Part shown: positions 1-8,200 of the stretch, piece by piece | How the letters are laid out: the number at the start of each line of letters is the position of its first letter | Numbering within the stretch: the stretch's first letter is position 1 | Assembly: GCA_937892345.1 (NCBI GenBank) | Contig: CALAGF010000059.1 | Location: 1-17,007 of the forward strand | DNA from: an uncultured Rhodocyclaceae bacterium | Lineage (GTDB): Bacteria > Pseudomonadota > Gammaproteobacteria > Burkholderiales > Rhodocyclaceae | Reading direction: 5' to 3' | DNA length: 17,007 bases | Translations under genes and position numbers: made by a program | Notes under the pieces: model-generated | What the model saw: only the letters and a program-made list of their open reading frames with translations | Told to the model about the DNA's origin: nothing | Database searches by the model: none

Positions 1-122
1 GGAATGACGGCGCCGTTTGCATCTTTGCGCTGACCGGTTTCCATTTCGTGGCTGATCAGAGCCTTCACTTCGGTAACGCCATCCTTGACGGAAGCGCGAA
101 TTTTCATTGGCTTAGCTGCCAT
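1..122 (-). CDS. soxZ: SoxZ, thiosulfate-oxidising carrier subunit (partial, N-terminal 40 residues)
   Basis: SoxZ pairs with SoxY to form the periplasmic carrier on which thiosulfate sulfur is oxidised. Only the N-terminus is present; the gene continues beyond the left edge. The visible residues start MAAKPMKIRASVKDG and include the family's conserved HEMETGQRKDANG stretch. The start at 122 is supported by an AAGGAG Shine-Dalgarno about 8 bases upstream. It lies 37 bases downstream of the soxY stop in the same direction, so it is the next gene of the sox operon. Like other SoxZ proteins it shows no signal peptide; export as a complex with the Tat substrate SoxY is family knowledge, not seen here. 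Confidence 0.93.
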   Translation of the reverse strand, partial: MAAKPMKIRASVKDGVTEVKALISHEMETGQRKDANGAVI

Positions 123-159
123 AATAAATCTCCTTGATTTCGTTTGATCTGGTTAGGGC

Positions 160-627
160 TTAGCCGCCGCAGCCGCCGAGGGTGACCTTGATTTCCTTGG
201 TCGCCATGTAGAACTTGCCATCCGCCTTGACCAACGCATACACGGTGGAGGTCTGGCCCATTTTGACGCGAGTCTGCACATTGGCTTCGGTGCCAGCCGG
301 CAGCGTGAAGCTGGCTGCCAGAGCGTTCGGATTCTTGTCGATCAAGATGGCAAGCATGGTCGTACCGGCCAAGGAGGAGGTCACACCCACTGGGACAACC
401 GCACCGTTTTCTGCAATATCCGGACCGGTTACCTGTACATCCTTGCTCTCGGCCGGCGTTCCGGCACCCAAGGCCTTCAGCGTATCGGCCATGCTCTTGG
501 CCTCGAAAGCGGCCTTGTTCCAATCGGCCAGAGCGATACCCGGATTAATGATGCCAGCGGCAGCCAGCGCGCCAAGCACAGCGGCACCGGTACCTGTCTT
601 CAATACTTTACGACGTTGATTGTTCAT
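160..627 (-). CDS. soxY: SoxY, sulfur-carrier protein of the Sox complex
   Basis: Periplasmic protein that carries sulfur intermediates covalently on a C-terminal cysteine. The 155-residue product ends in the diagnostic GGCGG swinging arm (Cys153), which is decisive for SoxY. The N-terminus has a Tat signal (RRKVLK at residues 5-10, then a hydrophobic Ala/Gly-rich segment to about residue 34). The frame is open further upstream to 792, but that extension overlaps soxD and has no ribosome site. The ATG at 627 has AGAGGAG about 6 bases before it. It sits 25 bases after soxD and 37 before soxZ. Length is normal for the family. Confidence 0.96.
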   Translation of the reverse strand: MNNQRRKVLKTGTGAAVLGALAAAGIINPGIALADWNKAAFEAKSMADTLKALGAGTPAESKDVQVTGPDIAENGAVVPVGVTSSLAGTTMLAILIDKNPNALAASFTLPAGTEANVQTRVKMGQTSTVYALVKADGKFYMATKEIKVTLGGCGG

Positions 628-652
628 GATTTCTCCTCTGAAAAATGGGTAG

Positions 653-1705
653 TTACTTGGCACCGGACAGGATCCACCTGACCAGCACCTTGATGTCTTC
701 ATCCTTGACGTGCCCGTTTGGCGGCATCGGAACAGAACCCCAGACGCCCTGACCGCCTGCCTTGACCTTGGCAAAGAGGCGATCCGCCGCATCCGCCTGA
801 TCCTTGTAACGCGCCTGGATTTCGTTGTAGCCGGGGCCGACCACCTTGTTGGTCAAACCATGGCAGGCCATGCAGGCATTGGCATTCGCCAAGGCAAATT
901 CAGCCGACTGAGCCGGTGCCTTGGCAGCGGCAGCCTCTCCTTCAATAGTACGAATCCCGCGAACAGGGCCAAAGCTGCGGTTCTGATCTTCCAGATTGCC
1001 ATGAGCGGTGCGCGCATAGTCCGGAAGGACGGAGCCAATGCGGACGTCTTTCTTGCAATCCTTCATGCAAGCGATGTTTTTCATGTCCGGCTTGCCACCA
1101 TTGCCAATACCGCCCTTGGTTGCAGGTGCCCCCGGCCACATGCCGTGGTTGGTTGTCATGCCATTGCGGTTTGGCATCTTCTTCTGGATCTCGCCAATAT
1201 TCTTGTCAGACAACACGAAGTCACCCGGCACGATTTCAGCGAGATTGAGGAAGTAGGCCAGGATTGCGTAAACATCATCCGGCTTCAGGGACTTCGGTGC
1301 AGTCCAGGGCATCGCACGATAGATGTAGTCCCAAACGGTCGAGATTGTCGCGACTTTGGTGAAGGTCGTACGCTGCGGAATATCACCGGTAACGAAACCG
1401 CCAACGCGGCCGTTCTTGATGTCGTCCTGCGTCGTCCCGCCCACCAGCGGCGTGAACACCTCATTGGACTCGCCGAAGGAACCGTGGCACGAGGCACACT
1501 TCTCTTCGAATAGATCGTTACCCCGTTCAACATTACCCGACCCCTTGGGCAAACCCTTGAAGTCGGGACGGACATCGATATCCCACGCAGCCACTTCCGC
1601 CTGAGTCGCCTGACGGCCGAGTCCTTTGTAGTTATCGAAAGCAAAGGCCGCCGTGGCCAGCGTAGCGGTGGCCAGTACAAAAATTGACTTAGAGAACCTG
1701 GACAT
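653..1705 (-). CDS. soxD: SoxD, dihaem cytochrome c subunit of sulfane dehydrogenase SoxCD
   Basis: The electron-transfer subunit of Sox(CD), which oxidises the sulfane sulfur bound to SoxY and so allows complete oxidation of thiosulfate to sulfate. The 350-residue product has a Sec signal (residues 1 to about 22, ending AFA). It has two haem c motifs, CASCH at 70-74 and CMACH at 278-282. Candidate axial methionines lie in AMPW (Met132) and VPMPPN (Met327). A SoxD-type linker with CMKDC (213-217) lies between the haem domains. The open frame extends to 1879, but the extra 58 residues run inside soxC and do not look like a signal peptide; the ATG at 1705 gives a clean one. It overlaps the 3' end of soxC by 17 bases, implying coupled translation. 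Confidence 0.95.
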   Translation of the reverse strand: MSRFSKSIFVLATATLATAAFAFDNYKGLGRQATQAEVAAWDIDVRPDFKGLPKGSGNVERGNDLFEEKCASCHGSFGESNEVFTPLVGGTTQDDIKNGRVGGFVTGDIPQRTTFTKVATISTVWDYIYRAMPWTAPKSLKPDDVYAILAYFLNLAEIVPGDFVLSDKNIGEIQKKMPNRNGMTTNHGMWPGAPATKGGIGNGGKPDMKNIACMKDCKKDVRIGSVLPDYARTAHGNLEDQNRSFGPVRGIRTIEGEAAAAKAPAQSAEFALANANACMACHGLTNKVVGPGYNEIQARYKDQADAADRLFAKVKAGGQGVWGSVPMPPNGHVKDEDIKVLVRWILSGAK

Positions 1706-3035
1706 TGCTGATCTCCCCGCTTTCGACGACTTTCCAGGACTGGATGGCGTTGTTGTGATAAATCGACTTGGTCCCGCGCACTTCACGCAACTGACCATAA
1801 CTCGGCTGGACATAACCGGTTTCGTCAATGGCGCGGGATTGGAGAATGGCCGGCTTGCCATCCCAGACCCAGTCGGCATTGAAACGGGTCAAGGCCTTGT
1901 TTTGAACCGGGCCTTCAATACGCGCCGGTTTCCAGTTGATGCCGCCATCGGTAGAGACATCTACACGGGTAATCTTCCCGCGTCCTGACCAAGCCAGACC
2001 GGAGACATTGTAGAAACCGCTCTCCAGCAAGCGTTGACCGCCGGAAGGCGTGGTAATCACCGACTTGCACTCCTGAATGGAGGTGTACTGACGATGCATT
2101 CCATCCGGCATCAAATCGATGTAATGAACCGCCTCGTCCTTGGTTGCATATGGCTTATCGCCCACTTCAATTCGGCGCAGCCATTTGACCCATGAAACGC
2201 CTTGCACGCCCGGCACAACCAGACGCAAGGGGTAACCGTTTTCCGGCCGCAGCATTTCGCCGTTCATGCCGTAGGCAACGAAAACCTCGCCACTTTCGAC
2301 CATTTCCATGGGAATGGTGCGGGTCATCGACGAGCCGTCAGCCCCTTCAGCCAGCACATAACGGGCTTTTTTGTAATCTACGCCACAGTCTTCGAGCAGC
2401 AACTTCAGCGGCACCCCGGTAAATTCAGAGCAAGAAAGCATGCCATGCGTGTACTGCACGGTCGGGACGGCGACATTGCCCCATTCGAGGCCGGTGTTCG
2501 CTCCACATTCGATAAAGTGAATACGCGATACCGGCGGCAGACGCATCAACTGGTCCATGGTGTACACCTTGGGCTTCTTCAGGAATGCGGGATCAGAGCC
2601 ATTGATCATCAGACGATGACGGGCCGGATCCACATCATGCCACCCTTGGTGGTGACGCTCGAAATGCAGACCGGAGGGCGTAATAATGCCAAACAAGCCC
2701 TGCAGCGGAGCAAATGACACCGACGCCCCGCCCACTCGAGCCAAACCTGGCGACTCACGACGCAGCAACTGGCTTTCAAACTTGGAAGGTTGACCGTAGG
2801 GGTTCGTAGCTACCGGCATACCCAGACTAGTTGACCAGGGTGGCAAGTTCAGTATCTCGGGATCACCCTCGACGGCGCGCGCCGCTATCGGAGCCGCCAT
2901 CGCCGCACTAGCGGCGAAAAAACTCTTGCGCAAAAAATTGCGCCGCCCCGCTGCCACAGCCTTGACCTGTTCTTCCGACAGGAAGTTTTCCGGAGCGGGC
3001 TGCAAGCGCCCCGGCTTATTCGATAAATCACCCAT
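1689..3035 (-). CDS. soxC: SoxC, molybdopterin subunit of sulfane dehydrogenase SoxCD
   Basis: Sulfite-oxidase-family molybdoenzyme that, with SoxD, oxidises SoxY-bound sulfane sulfur in the periplasm. The product is 448 residues. It has a Tat signal (RRNFLRK at 31-37 after a long polar N-region, then an alanine-rich hydrophobic core). The Mo-cofactor domain includes RIHFIECGANTG (171-182) and HGMLSCSEFTGVPL (197-210), in which Cys202 is the expected molybdenum ligand. A C-terminal dimerisation domain follows (about 310-435). The start at 3035 has GGAGGGGAG about 9 bases upstream; the longer open frame to 3077 would overlap the upstream stop without a ribosome site. It lies 29 bases after the ArsR-type gene and overlaps soxD. 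Having soxCD predicts full oxidation rather than sulfur-globule storage. Confidence 0.96.
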   Translation of the reverse strand: MGDLSNKPGRLQPAPENFLSEEQVKAVAAGRRNFLRKSFFAASAAMAAPIAARAVEGDPEILNLPPWSTSLGMPVATNPYGQPSKFESQLLRRESPGLARVGGASVSFAPLQGLFGIITPSGLHFERHHQGWHDVDPARHRLMINGSDPAFLKKPKVYTMDQLMRLPPVSRIHFIECGANTGLEWGNVAVPTVQYTHGMLSCSEFTGVPLKLLLEDCGVDYKKARYVLAEGADGSSMTRTIPMEMVESGEVFVAYGMNGEMLRPENGYPLRLVVPGVQGVSWVKWLRRIEVGDKPYATKDEAVHYIDLMPDGMHRQYTSIQECKSVITTPSGGQRLLESGFYNVSGLAWSGRGKITRVDVSTDGGINWKPARIEGPVQNKALTRFNADWVWDGKPAILQSRAIDETGYVQPSYGQLREVRGTKSIYHNNAIQSWKVVESGEISNVQVL

Positions 3036-3064
3036 AGAGATTTCTCCCCTCCGCTCGATTGACT

Positions 3065-3400
3065 TCAAGAATTGCAAGACACCGACGCCACCCCCAGCAC
3101 CTCGCCAAGATCACTGCTTGCAACGGTGATGCTGACGGTTCTGCAGATGTCGACAAAATTGGGATCAACGACTTTGTAGTAGACAGAGCTTCCTTCGCGT
3201 CGGCGTCCAACCACCCCCGCCCTGAAAAGAATATTCAAGTGCCGGGAGATATTCGCCTGAGTCAAACCAACCCGCTCGACCACATCATTGACTGCGCGCT
3301 CTTCGGCGCACAGACAGGAAAGAATGCGCAGGCGTGTCGGGTCAGCCAGCAAGCTGAAATACCGTGCAACCTGCTCGAATACGCGGGATGTCTCGTCCAT
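3065..3400 (-). CDS. ArsR/SmtB-family repressor of the sox cluster (SoxR/BigR/SqrR-like)
   Basis: A 111-residue winged-helix regulator. The recognition region reads VGLTQANISRHLNILFRAGVV (44-64) followed by the wing GRRREGSSVYYKV (65-77), typical of ArsR/SmtB. It carries four cysteines: Cys29 and Cys31 at the end of helix 2, Cys86, and Cys109 two residues from the C-terminus. Persulfide sensors such as BigR and SqrR use one cysteine near position 41 and one near the C-terminus, so Cys29 or Cys31 with Cys109 is a plausible sensing pair; this is inferred. It leads the sox operon (29 bases before soxC) and is divergent from fccAB, which suits local control of both. No good Shine-Dalgarno precedes the ATG at 3400. 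Unrelated to the MerR-type SoxR of enterics. Confidence 0.88.
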   Translation of the reverse strand: MDETSRVFEQVARYFSLLADPTRLRILSCLCAEERAVNDVVERVGLTQANISRHLNILFRAGVVGRRREGSSVYYKVVDPNFVDICRTVSITVASSDLGEVLGVASVSCNS

Positions 3401-3406
3401 GTCGTT

Positions 3407-3420
3407 TTGATCTATATCAA
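3407..3420. promoter_or_regulatory. FNR/ANR-type binding site between sox and fcc operons
   Basis: The sequence TTGATCTATATCAA matches the FNR/ANR consensus TTGAT-N4-ATCAA at every conserved base. Its centre (3413.5) is 41.5 bases upstream of the start point predicted from a TATATA -10 at 3443-3448 on the plus strand, the classical class II activation position for fccAB. In the other direction it lies at the predicted start point of the ArsR-sox operon and ends 6 bases before its ATG, a repressing position. Binding is inferred from the match and geometry only. Confidence 0.62.
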
Positions 3421-3424
3421 CATC

Positions 3425-3453
3425 AATGTATAACTGAGTATTTATATAGTCAA
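3425..3453 (-). promoter_or_regulatory. Predicted sigma70 promoter of the ArsR-soxCDYZ operon
   Basis: Read on the minus strand: -35 TTGACT (3448-3453), 17-base spacer, -10 TACATT (3425-3430), which puts the start near 3418, inside the FNR-type box. The -35 overlaps both the opposing fccA -10 region and the left arm of the palindrome at 3451-3468, so the two divergent promoters should compete. Confidence 0.5.
3443..3448 (+). promoter_or_regulatory. Predicted -10 element of the fccAB promoter
   Basis: TATATA (with an alternative TATAGT register at 3445-3450) lies 22 bases downstream of the FNR-type box with no good -35 hexamer, the usual layout of an activator-dependent class II promoter. The start would fall near 3455, leaving a leader of about 135 bases before fccA. 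Confidence 0.45.
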
Positions 3454-3468
3454 CAACTAATATTGTTG
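3451..3468. promoter_or_regulatory. Palindrome, candidate operator for the ArsR-type regulator
   Basis: CAACAACTAATATTGTTG is an inverted repeat with perfect 6-base arms (CAACAA/TTGTTG) around an AT-rich centre. It overlaps the -35 of the divergent sox promoter and the predicted start of fccAB. Such placement suits a local repressor controlling both directions; assignment to the adjacent ArsR-type protein is inference. Confidence 0.45.
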
Positions 3469-3589
3469 CGACGCAGCATGCTTTTTTGACGAAAGCGCTT
3501 TACGCTTGCCCCTGCGTGAAAGTTGCCAATCCAATAAAATCACGGCACATCGCAATTCACAACACAACGTAGAGGAAGGAGATTTCTCA

Positions 3590-3895
3590 ATGAAACCATT
3601 TGCAACCGCAATTGCAACGTCCCTGCTGCTTGCAGCCGGGACCGCACAGGCTGCCGATCCAAACCTTGGACGCAACCTGGCCGCCACCTGCGCAAACTGC
3701 CACGGAACGAACGGCAAGGCTGTTCAGGGTTCCGGACTGGATAGTCTGGCCGGAGAAAACAAGGAAAAGCTGCTACAGAAGCTTGCCGACTTCAGAAGCG
3801 GCGACAAGCCGGCTTCCATCATGCACCAGATCTCGAAGGGCTATACCAACGAGCAACTGGCACTGATCGCTGAATATTTTGCCGCACAAAAATAA
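3590..3895 (+). CDS. fccA: FccA, monohaem cytochrome c subunit of sulfide dehydrogenase
   Basis: Cytochrome partner of flavocytochrome c, passing electrons from sulfide oxidation to periplasmic c-type cytochromes. The 101-residue precursor has a Sec signal (1-21, cleavage after AQA), one haem motif CANCH (34-38) and a candidate axial methionine at Met78. The size and single haem resemble the roughly 10-kDa Chlorobium-type subunit rather than the dihaem Allochromatium form. The start at 3590 has GGAAGGAG 8 bases upstream; the frame is open back to 3506, but those residues disrupt the signal. Its stop is immediately followed by the fccB ribosome site. SoxE-like naming is an alternative. Confidence 0.9.
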   Translation: MKPFATAIATSLLLAAGTAQAADPNLGRNLAATCANCHGTNGKAVQGSGLDSLAGENKEKLLQKLADFRSGDKPASIMHQISKGYTNEQLALIAEYFAAQK

Positions 3896-3907
3896 GGGAG
3901 GATGACA

Positions 3908-5185
3908 ATGTTCCAGATGAAACGACGTGACTTTCTCAAAGTAGGTGCTGCGGCCGGCGCGATGGCTTCCATGTACGGTTGCGCAGTCGGCAACAAGGCT
4001 GGTGGCCATGTGGTTGTGGTTGGTGGCGGTTTCGGTGGCGCAACAGTCGCCAAGTACCTGCGGATGTGGAGCGAAGGCGCTGTCCAGGTCACCCTGATCG
4101 AGCGCAACCCGACCTTTATTTCCTGCCCTATCTCCAATTTGGTCATTGGCGGCATGAAAAACATGGCTGACATTACAGTCAGCTACGACAACCTCAAGAA
4201 TCACTGGGGCGTACGCGTCATTCAGGATGAAGTGACCGGACTGGATGCGGCTAAACGCACCGTGAAACTGGCCAAGGGCGGCGATATCAGCTATGACCGC
4301 CTGGTACTTTCGCCAGGGGTCGACTTCATGTTTGACCAGATTCCCGGCCTTAACAATCCGGATGCCCAGAGCAAGATTCTTCACGCGTGGAAGGCCGGTC
4401 CGCAAACCGTTGCCCTGCGCCAGCAACTTGAAGCGATGAAGGACGGCGGCGTGTATGCAATCGCAATCCCCAAGGCCCCGTACCGTTGTCCGCCCGGACC
4501 TTACGAACGCGCCTGCCTGGTTGCCAACTACTTCAAGAAAAACAAACCGAAATCCAAGGTGGTCATCCTAGATGCCAACGAAGATGTCCAGTCCAAGAAA
4601 GCCTTGTTCACCAAGGCATGGAATGATCTCTACAAGGGCATCATCGAATATCGCAACAATAGCGAAGTGAAGGATGTAGAAGTTGCTTCCAACACCGCCA
4701 TTCTCGAATTCGACAAGTTCAAGGCAGATGTCCTTAACGTGATTCCACCACACAGGGCTGGCATCATTGCCGCGCAATCTGGCATCAAGCTGGTGAACAA
4801 CAGCTGGGTCGACATCAACTGGCAATCCATGGAGTCAACCAGCACCCCGGGTATCCATGTGCTGGGCGACGCAGTATTCCCAGCCCCGACCATGCCGAAG
4901 TCCGGACATATGGCCAATCAGCATGGCAAGCTCGCTGCAGCGGCCATCCTGAATCTTTTGGCCGGACAGGAAGTGAATCCAGCGCCGGTGGTGATGAATA
5001 CCTGCTACAGCTTCGTCGATGACAAAAATGTCATTCACGTTGCATCCGTGCACCAGTATGACGCTGCAACCAAACTGGTTCAGCCGGTCAAAGGCGCAGG
5101 AGGTGTATCGGCTGCCCGCAATGAACTGGAAGGCAAGGTTGCGATGGCTTGGGCAAAAAATATCTGGGCAGACATGCTGGCCTGA
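3908..5185 (+). CDS. fccB: FccB, flavin subunit of flavocytochrome c sulfide dehydrogenase
   Basis: FAD enzyme that oxidises sulfide in the periplasm and hands electrons to FccA. The product has 425 residues. It carries a Tat signal (RRDFLK at 6-11), the FAD-binding VVVVGGGFGGATVAKYLR (35-52), the family stretch SCPISNLVIGG (72-82), and the two redox-active cysteines in PYRCPPGPYERA (Cys194) and VMNTCYSF (Cys366). A second FAD contact lies in GIHVLGDAV (315-323). The start at 3908 is 6 bases after GGGAGG. An in-frame ATG at 3902 touches the Shine-Dalgarno and is rejected; one at 3917 is possible. The signal region ends SMYGC, loosely like a lipobox (Cys25). Followed by a strong terminator, so fccAB is probably bicistronic. 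Confidence 0.95.
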   Translation: MFQMKRRDFLKVGAAAGAMASMYGCAVGNKAGGHVVVVGGGFGGATVAKYLRMWSEGAVQVTLIERNPTFISCPISNLVIGGMKNMADITVSYDNLKNHWGVRVIQDEVTGLDAAKRTVKLAKGGDISYDRLVLSPGVDFMFDQIPGLNNPDAQSKILHAWKAGPQTVALRQQLEAMKDGGVYAIAIPKAPYRCPPGPYERACLVANYFKKNKPKSKVVILDANEDVQSKKALFTKAWNDLYKGIIEYRNNSEVKDVEVASNTAILEFDKFKADVLNVIPPHRAGIIAAQSGIKLVNNSWVDINWQSMESTSTPGIHVLGDAVFPAPTMPKSGHMANQHGKLAAAAILNLLAGQEVNPAPVVMNTCYSFVDDKNVIHVASVHQYDAATKLVQPVKGAGGVSAARNELEGKVAMAWAKNIWADMLA

Positions 5186-5201
5186 TCGATATTTTCAGCA
5201 C

Positions 5202-5231
5202 AAAAAAAGCCGCCGCAAGGCGGCTTTTTTT
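5202..5231 (+). terminator. Rho-independent terminator of fccAB
   Basis: GCCGCC (5209-5214), loop GCAA, GGCGGC (5219-5224), then seven T. Seven A precede the stem, so it may also work on the opposite strand. It lies 16 bases after the fccB stop and separates fccAB from the kinase gene. Confidence 0.93.
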
Positions 5232-5286
5232 CGTTGAATAGTCACAAAAACGTTAAAATCAAGAATCGTTCATGCAGTGAGCTTTC

Positions 5287-8200
5287 ATGATTTTTTCCCT
5301 CCGCTTGCCTACCACCCTGCGTGCCAAGCTACTGCTGTTGATGGCTCCCCTGATCAGCCTCAGCATCCTTGGCGGCGGCTATTTTCTGACGCTCTCCGGT
5401 CAGGAAGCCATCCTGAAAGAAAAACGTGATCATCTGTTGGGTATCACGCGCATCCAGTTGATCGAATTGCAAGCCCGGGGGGGATTCACCCAGCTTGAAA
5501 AAAATCTCCCTGCAGCCGAAAAAACACACAGGGAAGAAATCATTGCTGGCTTGAACCAGTTGCTGAGAGACTCCAGCGACCAGATTGCCACGGCATTTCC
5601 CGGTGTGGGTGTCGGCTTCTACCACAAGGGGCTCGACGCCATCATCACCTACGGCCCAAGCATCGAATACGGCAATACCGTCGGCAAATCGATTTCCGAT
5701 GACCATCCCGGACGAAAAGTACTCGCTCTCGGTCTGACAGATGTCGTAAGTGGCCAACAGGTACGCGGCGAAATCATGAACGCCATGACCCCGATTCAGG
5801 AAAACGGTGAAGTCGTCGGCTATGTATGGGCCAACGAATTACTGTCCGATATTGCCGAACAGATATCGGCAATGCGCACAAAAATTCTTGCATTTGCCAG
5901 CCTGACCCTGATCATCGCCCTGGCCCTCATCTACAGCGTAGTAACCCGTTTGACCCGCGACATGGCTCAGATTCAGGAAGGCCTGCAAAAGATGGAAACG
6001 GATCTTACGGTCCGCATTCCCAAATTAGACGGTGAAACCGGACGTGTGGCAGAAGCCGTCAACAACATGGCCAAATCACTGTTTGATGCGCAATTTCGCG
6101 AGCGTGCTGCAGCACAAAATGCGTTGCGCGAAACAGAGGACACGCTGCGAGCCGCCATCGATGCCATCGATGAAGCTTTTGTACTCTTTGATCAAGATGA
6201 CCGGCTAGCCTACTTCAATCACAAGTACGCAGAGCTTTTCTCCACCAATGGACAACTGCATGCGGGCGTTCCTTTCGAATCCATGCTCAGGGAAGGCATC
6301 TCGCGAGGCTTGTTCCCGGAAGCGGCAAAAGACGAGGATGCCTGGTTGCAGCAACGGCTGATGGAGCACCGCTCGGGAGACTCCACCATAGAGGAACAAC
6401 TCTCTGATGGCCGGTGGCTGCGGATCGTAGATCGGCGTAGCGCCAGCGGTCACATTGTCGGTTTCCGCATGGATATCACCGACCTAAAGTTGGCCAAGGA
6501 AACCGCAGAAGCTGCCAGCCATGCGAAAAACCAGTTTCTGGCAAATATGAGCCATGAAATTCGCACCCCAATGAACGGCGTGCTGGGCATGACCGAACTG
6601 CTGCTGGACACTGAACTCGATCAGGAACAGCGCGAATACGCGCAAACTGCCGCCAGTTCAGCTCAAGCATTGCTCGGACTCATCAACGACATTCTCGATT
6701 TTTCCAAGATCGAGGCTGGCAAGCTGGAAATTGAACGCATTGATTTTGACCTGCGCGTACTTGTCAGCGAAATCTGCGACTTGCTTGCGTTGCGTGCTGA
6801 CGAGAAACGCATCGAACTGATCTACGCCATTCATCCCGAGGTACCGTCTTTGCTCAAGGGGGATCCGGGACGGATTCGCCAAATATTGCTCAACCTTCTC
6901 GGTAACGCCATCAAGTTCACCCAGATCGGCGAAGTCACGCTCCATATTCGCCTGTTGCACGAAGCGCAAGACAGGGTTCAGCTTCAGTTCAAGATTACCG
7001 ACACAGGCATCGGTATTCCTGAAAGCAAGCAAGGGATGTTGTTCTCCCCCTTTACTCAGGCCGATGCCTCAACAACGCGGCAATTCGGCGGCACCGGGCT
7101 GGGTTTGTCCATCGCGCGTCGATTGTGCGAACTGATGGGCGGAGAAATTGGCGTCACCAGCAAGGAAGGGCAAGGCTCCACATTCTGGTTTGAGTTGCCC
7201 TTCCACGTTCAGGTCGCAACGAATGACATCCCCCCACCCGCCAACGATCAAATACTGGCGGGCAAGAGGATGCTGATTGTTGATGACAGCCAGACGAATC
7301 GACGCCTCCTTGAAGTACTGCTGGGAAGCTGGTCTATCGAGGTGCTTTCTGCGGTCGACGGTGAATCAGCGCTTGAAATCCTGTCCACCGAAACAAGTGC
7401 CGAGCGGACGGTCAACACCATCATTCTCGACATGCAAATGCCGGGACTCAGCGGCGAAGATGTTGGAAAAGTCATACGCCAGAATCCTGCGCTGAAGGAT
7501 ATACCGCTGGTTCTGCTAACCTCGGCTGCGCTGCGCGGAGATGCAGAGCGCCTCCACCAGGCGGGCTTTTCCGCCTACCTGAACAAGCCGATCAAGGAAA
7601 GCCTGCTCAAAAACTGCCTGAAATCCTTGTTTGGCAGTTCGGACACGGTGAAACGAGAGTTGATTACCCGCCACAGTCTGGCTGAGGCGGCCCGCCACTC
7701 GCGCATCCTGCTGGTTGAAGATAACCCGGTCAATCAAAAGCTGGCGATCACATTGCTCCACAAGCTGGGACACCATGTCGACGTGGCTGATAACGGCGCA
7801 ATCGCGCTGGAAAAACTTGCGGCCAATCATTACGACCTTGTTTTGATGGACTGCCGCATGCCCGTGCTTGATGGCTATGAAACCACGCAAGCGATCCGCG
7901 CCGGTTCGCACGGGGTCCTGGATCCGCAAATCAGCATCATCGCAATGACTGCCAATGCCATGGAAGGCGACCGCGAATCTACGCTTGAAGCCGGCATGAA
8001 TGATTACCTTACCAAGCCCATTAATGCGCAATTGTTGGCTGACGCAATCAACCGCTGGACCAAGAGCACAACAGCTGCACCGCAACCCAAGCCGGCCCCG
8101 GAAAACATTCCTCTGCACAGTGTCGTTTTTGACCCAGAGGAGTTATTGGAGCGCCTCGGTAATGATGTCGAACTGGTAAGACTCGTTTTGCTGGAAATTC

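Noticed and set aside
710..1513. Long plus-strand open frame of 267 codons opposite soxD
   Set aside because: It lies wholly antisense to a clear dihaem cytochrome gene, has no recognisable domain or ribosome site, and is a codon-bias shadow.
3492..3501. Palindrome AAAGCGCTTT in the fccA leader
   Set aside because: Short and without a T-run or matching partner site; I see no evidence for an operator or terminator function.
3902..3910. Upstream ATG (3902) as fccB start
   Set aside because: It directly touches the GGGAGG ribosome site; the ATG at 3908 has ideal 6-base spacing.
5234..5259. TTGAAT and TAAAAT as a promoter for the hybrid kinase
   Set aside because: The spacer is only 14 bases, too short for a normal sigma70 promoter; no better pair found in the gap.
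7516..8118. Minus-strand open frame of 200 codons inside the hybrid kinase
   Set aside because: Complement of the two receiver domains, with no family features of its own.
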